Below are positions 6,927 to 8,511 of a stretch of 8,511 bases of DNA, piece after piece (positions within the stretch are counted from its first letter, which is position 1; each line of letters begins with the position of its first letter). Position numbers and translations under genes: made by a program. The DNA is from Eutrophocola sp964629325 (GTDB taxonomy: Bacteria > Pseudomonadota > Gammaproteobacteria > Pseudomonadales > Pseudohongiellaceae). The notes beneath the pieces are model-generated. The model was not told the DNA's origin and made no database searches. It was given only the letters and a program-made list of their open reading frames with translations. The DNA is taken from positions 1 through 8,511 of the forward strand of contig CAZVSC010000081.1 in the NCBI GenBank assembly GCA_964629325.1, given 5' to 3'.

Positions 6927-7445
6927 ATGCCTAACTACAAAAGATTACGAATTACAGGTGGCAGCTATTTTTTTACAGTGAACCTGCATAACAGAAATTC
7001 CAGCATGTTGGTGACCGAATATGCAACCTTGATGAATTGTGTAAATCGGATTAAACAACAACGACCATTCAAGTTGGTTGGCTGGGTCGCATTACCGGAA
7101 CACCTGCATTGCATCTGGACCCTTCCCGAAAATGACCTTGATTTTTCCGGGCGCTGGCGTGAAATAAAGAAATTATTTACCAAAATACACAAATACCGTT
7201 ATGGATCCGAAGCAGGCAAAATCTGGCAACATCGATTCTGGGAACATTACATCACTAGCCAATCAGATTTTTTGCAACATCTCGATTACATTCATATCAA
7301 TCCCGTCAAACATGGGCATGTGAATTCGGTAAAGGATTGGCCATATTCCTCCTTTCATTTTTATGTCAGGAAGGGACGATATTCCATCAATTGGGCCGGA
7401 ACTGACGATATCCTGAAAATGGACACAGGAGAAAGGTGCAATTGA
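6927..7445 (+). CDS. REP-associated tyrosine transposase (RAYT, Y1 HUH family)
   Basis: A 172-residue single-strand DNA nuclease of the Y1 transposase superfamily (IS200/IS605-like) that recognises REP hairpins. Seen: the typical start MPNYKRLRITGGSYFFTVNL; the HUH motif as His59-Leu-His61 in LPEHLHCIW; a conserved QHRFWEHYI (101-109); and the catalytic tyrosine Tyr121 in YIHINPVKHG, followed by DWPYSSFH. All key residues are present and the frame is intact, so the enzyme may be active. The start ATG has only AGG one base upstream, a poor ribosome binding site, suggesting low expression. The gene is clearly richer in A+T than its surroundings (21 G/C in 7141-7200, against 43 in 7981-8040 by hand count), a sign of separate origin. 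It is flanked by inverted REPs. Confidence 0.96.
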   Translation: MPNYKRLRITGGSYFFTVNLHNRNSSMLVTEYATLMNCVNRIKQQRPFKLVGWVALPEHLHCIWTLPENDLDFSGRWREIKKLFTKIHKYRYGSEAGKIWQHRFWEHYITSQSDFLQHLDYIHINPVKHGHVNSVKDWPYSSFHFYVRKGRYSINWAGTDDILKMDTGERCN

Positions 7446-7459
7446 ACCATCAATGACAT

Positions 7460-7495
7460 GTCGGATGGCGGTCCTCCGGACCTTATCCGACCTAC
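7460..7495 (-). repeat. REP element downstream of RAYT
   Basis: Read on the minus strand: GTAG foot (7495-7492), outer stem GTCGGAT with ATCCGAC, and inner stem GGTCC-GGA-GGACC. It begins 14 bases after the RAYT stop and is inverted relative to the REP at 6828-6863. Its inner stem differs from both other REP types, but with paired changes that keep the fold. It lies directly against the promoter of the PQQ dehydrogenase. Confidence 0.92.
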
Positions 7496-7516
7496 ACCGT
7501 CATCGGGAAACTTGGC

Positions 7517-7522
7517 TATAAT
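7517..7522 (+). promoter_or_regulatory. Probable -10 box of the PQQ dehydrogenase promoter
   Basis: Perfect TATAAT, 39 bases before the ATG at 7562, giving a 5' leader of about 30 bases. The -35 region at 17-base spacing (7494-7499, ACACCG) is a poor match and overlaps the GTAG foot of the REP. Activator help, or a promoter altered by REP insertion, is therefore likely. Inference from sequence only. Confidence 0.5.
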
Positions 7523-7561
7523 CGCCCCCCGCAAAGAAATAATCACTGAAAGGGGAACCTC

Positions 7562-8511
7562 ATGACTCGATGGCTGAAATCCGGCGGCTTCCTGCTTGCC
7601 CTGGCCCTGTCCAACGCGCCTGTTTTCGCGCAAAACGGCATCTCGCCCGCACCGGCTTTTTCCGTGAGTGAGCTGACCACACCCCAGAATGACGGCTGGA
7701 TCACCAACGGCGGGACGCTCTCGAACCAGCGCTACTCCCCGCTCGACCTGATCAACCGCGACAATGTCGGTGAACTGAAAGGCGTCTGGCGCGCGGGCCT
7801 GGATTCCGGCCTCGACTTCCGCCACAACAACCAGGCCCAGCCCATCGTCTATGAAGGTGTGATCTACATCGTCACCGGCCAGGACGACGTCTTTGCCATC
7901 AGCGTCGACACCGGTGAGATCCTCTGGGAATACCGCTCCGGCCTCAACGCCGATGACGCCTTCATCTGCTGCGGCTGGGTCAGCCGCGGTCTCGGCCTCG
8001 GCGAGGGCAAGGTCTATCTCGGTCGCGTGGACGCCAGGCTCATGGCGCTCGACCAGCGCACCGGCGAGGTGGTGTGGGAGATCCAGGATGCCGAACCCGA
8101 AGCCGGTTACAGCCTGACCGCCGCCCCGCTCTACTACGACGGCATGGTCATCATGGGCTACTCCGGCGGCGACCTCGGTACGCGCGGACGCATCAAGGCC
8201 TACAACGCCGCCAACGGCGAGGAAATCTGGACCTTCTATACCATTCCCGGGCCGGGTGAGTTCGGCCATGACACCTGGCCGCAGGACTCCGACGTCTGGC
8301 AATGGGGCGGTGCGCCAGTCTGGCATACCCCTGCCCTGGACCCGGAACTGCAGATGCTCTACTTCTCCACCGGCAATGCCGGCCCCGTCCTCGGCGGCGG
8401 CGCGCGTCCGGGCGACAACCTGTTCACGGCCTCCATCGTGGCCGTGGATGTCTATACCGGCGAATACCGCTGGCACTTCCAGGAAGTGCACCACGACATC
8501 TGGGACTACGA
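7562..8511 (+). CDS. Exported PQQ-dependent alcohol dehydrogenase, N-terminal half (cut by window edge)
   Basis: Periplasmic quinoprotein that oxidises alcohols to aldehydes and passes electrons to a cytochrome c. It begins with a Sec signal peptide: basic MTRWLK, hydrophobic core, likely cleavage after VFA (residue 23). Four propeller tryptophan-docking repeats are visible (AISVDTGEILW near 112, ALDQRTGEVVW 162, AYNAANGEEIW 213, AVDVYTGEYRW 294). The vicinal disulfide Cys136-Cys137 (FICCGW), Asn272 (STGNAGP) and catalytic Asp315 (HHDIWDY) fit the methanol/ethanol dehydrogenase family. The metal-ligand position usually held by Glu in SGxE(L/F)GxRG is Asp204. Residue 317 is cut after GA and must be Asp or Glu, not the Ala of MxaF. 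Start ATG has AGGGG (7551-7555) six bases upstream. Full family length is about 550-650, so a possible C-terminal cytochrome domain is not visible. Substrate is unknown. Confidence 0.94.
   Translation, partial: MTRWLKSGGFLLALALSNAPVFAQNGISPAPAFSVSELTTPQNDGWITNGGTLSNQRYSPLDLINRDNVGELKGVWRAGLDSGLDFRHNNQAQPIVYEGVIYIVTGQDDVFAISVDTGEILWEYRSGLNADDAFICCGWVSRGLGLGEGKVYLGRVDARLMALDQRTGEVVWEIQDAEPEAGYSLTAAPLYYDGMVIMGYSGGDLGTRGRIKAYNAANGEEIWTFYTIPGPGEFGHDTWPQDSDVWQWGGAPVWHTPALDPELQMLYFSTGNAGPVLGGGARPGDNLFTASIVAVDVYTGEYRWHFQEVHHDIWDY

Larger units (their letters stand above)
6828..7495 (+). mobile_element. REP-RAYT-REP unit (REPtron-like)
   Basis: A RAYT gene bracketed by two REPs in opposite orientation, each with its GTAG foot at the outer edge. 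The similarity continues a few bases outside the feet: GACGTGTAGG on the left and, reading inward on the minus strand, GACGGTGTAGG on the right. The unit sits between the divergent permease and PQQ dehydrogenase genes. In known systems the RAYT binds and cleaves REP single strands and spreads REPs or BIMEs. No terminal repeats of a classical IS and no target duplication are seen. Confidence 0.85.

Noticed and set aside
6828..7495. Classical insertion sequence with terminal inverted repeats and target duplication
   Set aside because: The inverted ends are REP hairpins with GTAG feet, each able to fold alone, and no direct duplication was seen outside them.
7361..8494. Minus-strand 377-codon frame overlapping RAYT end and the PQQ dehydrogenase
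   Set aside because: Shadow of the PQQ dehydrogenase; it crosses the REP and promoter and shows no domain.

Overview
This window reads as a piece of a GC-rich bacterial chromosome, most likely from a gammaproteobacterium. That guess rests on a class III (PhaC/PhaE) polyhydroxyalkanoate synthase, a REP/RAYT system whose REP sequence resembles the GTAG-footed REPs of enterobacteria, and a periplasmic PQQ alcohol dehydrogenase. It is a draft scaffold: two runs of exactly 100 N (2051-2150 and 3238-3337) are conventional gap fillers of unknown true length, and each cuts through genes. The genus cannot be named from sequence alone.

Left part (1-4938, all on the minus strand). In transcription order: a catabolic-type acetolactate synthase (alsS-like, C-terminus lost in a gap), an iron-containing alcohol dehydrogenase (C-terminus lost in a gap), phaE (N-terminus lost in a gap), and phaC (C-terminus off the window edge). 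They look like one transcription unit linking C2-C4 alcohol/pyruvate chemistry to storage-polyester synthesis. Between phaE and phaC lies an unusual inverted repeat. Each arm is four copies of an 8-bp GATAAA-centred unit, and the right arm also encodes the last residues and stop codon of PhaE.

Middle (4939-6802). A roughly 500-base non-coding stretch carries a short perfect hairpin upstream of alsS and, near its right end, a perfect 38-bp-arm BIME (two REPs head to head) directly behind the stop of a minus-strand, diverged NCS2-like permease.

Right part (6803-8511). A REP-associated tyrosine transposase (RAYT, plus strand), A+T-rich compared with its surroundings, is bracketed by two inverted REPs of the same family as the BIME. 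Immediately after the right-hand REP come a TATAAT -10 box and the start of an exported PQQ-dependent alcohol dehydrogenase. The window ends inside the codon that would help tell lanthanide-type from classical calcium-type enzymes.

Taken together, the genes suggest alcohol oxidation (PQQ enzyme in the periplasm, Fe-ADH in the cytoplasm) near a PHA storage locus, with an active or recently active REP/RAYT family shaping the intergenic regions. The link between alcohol oxidation and storage is inferred from gene order only.
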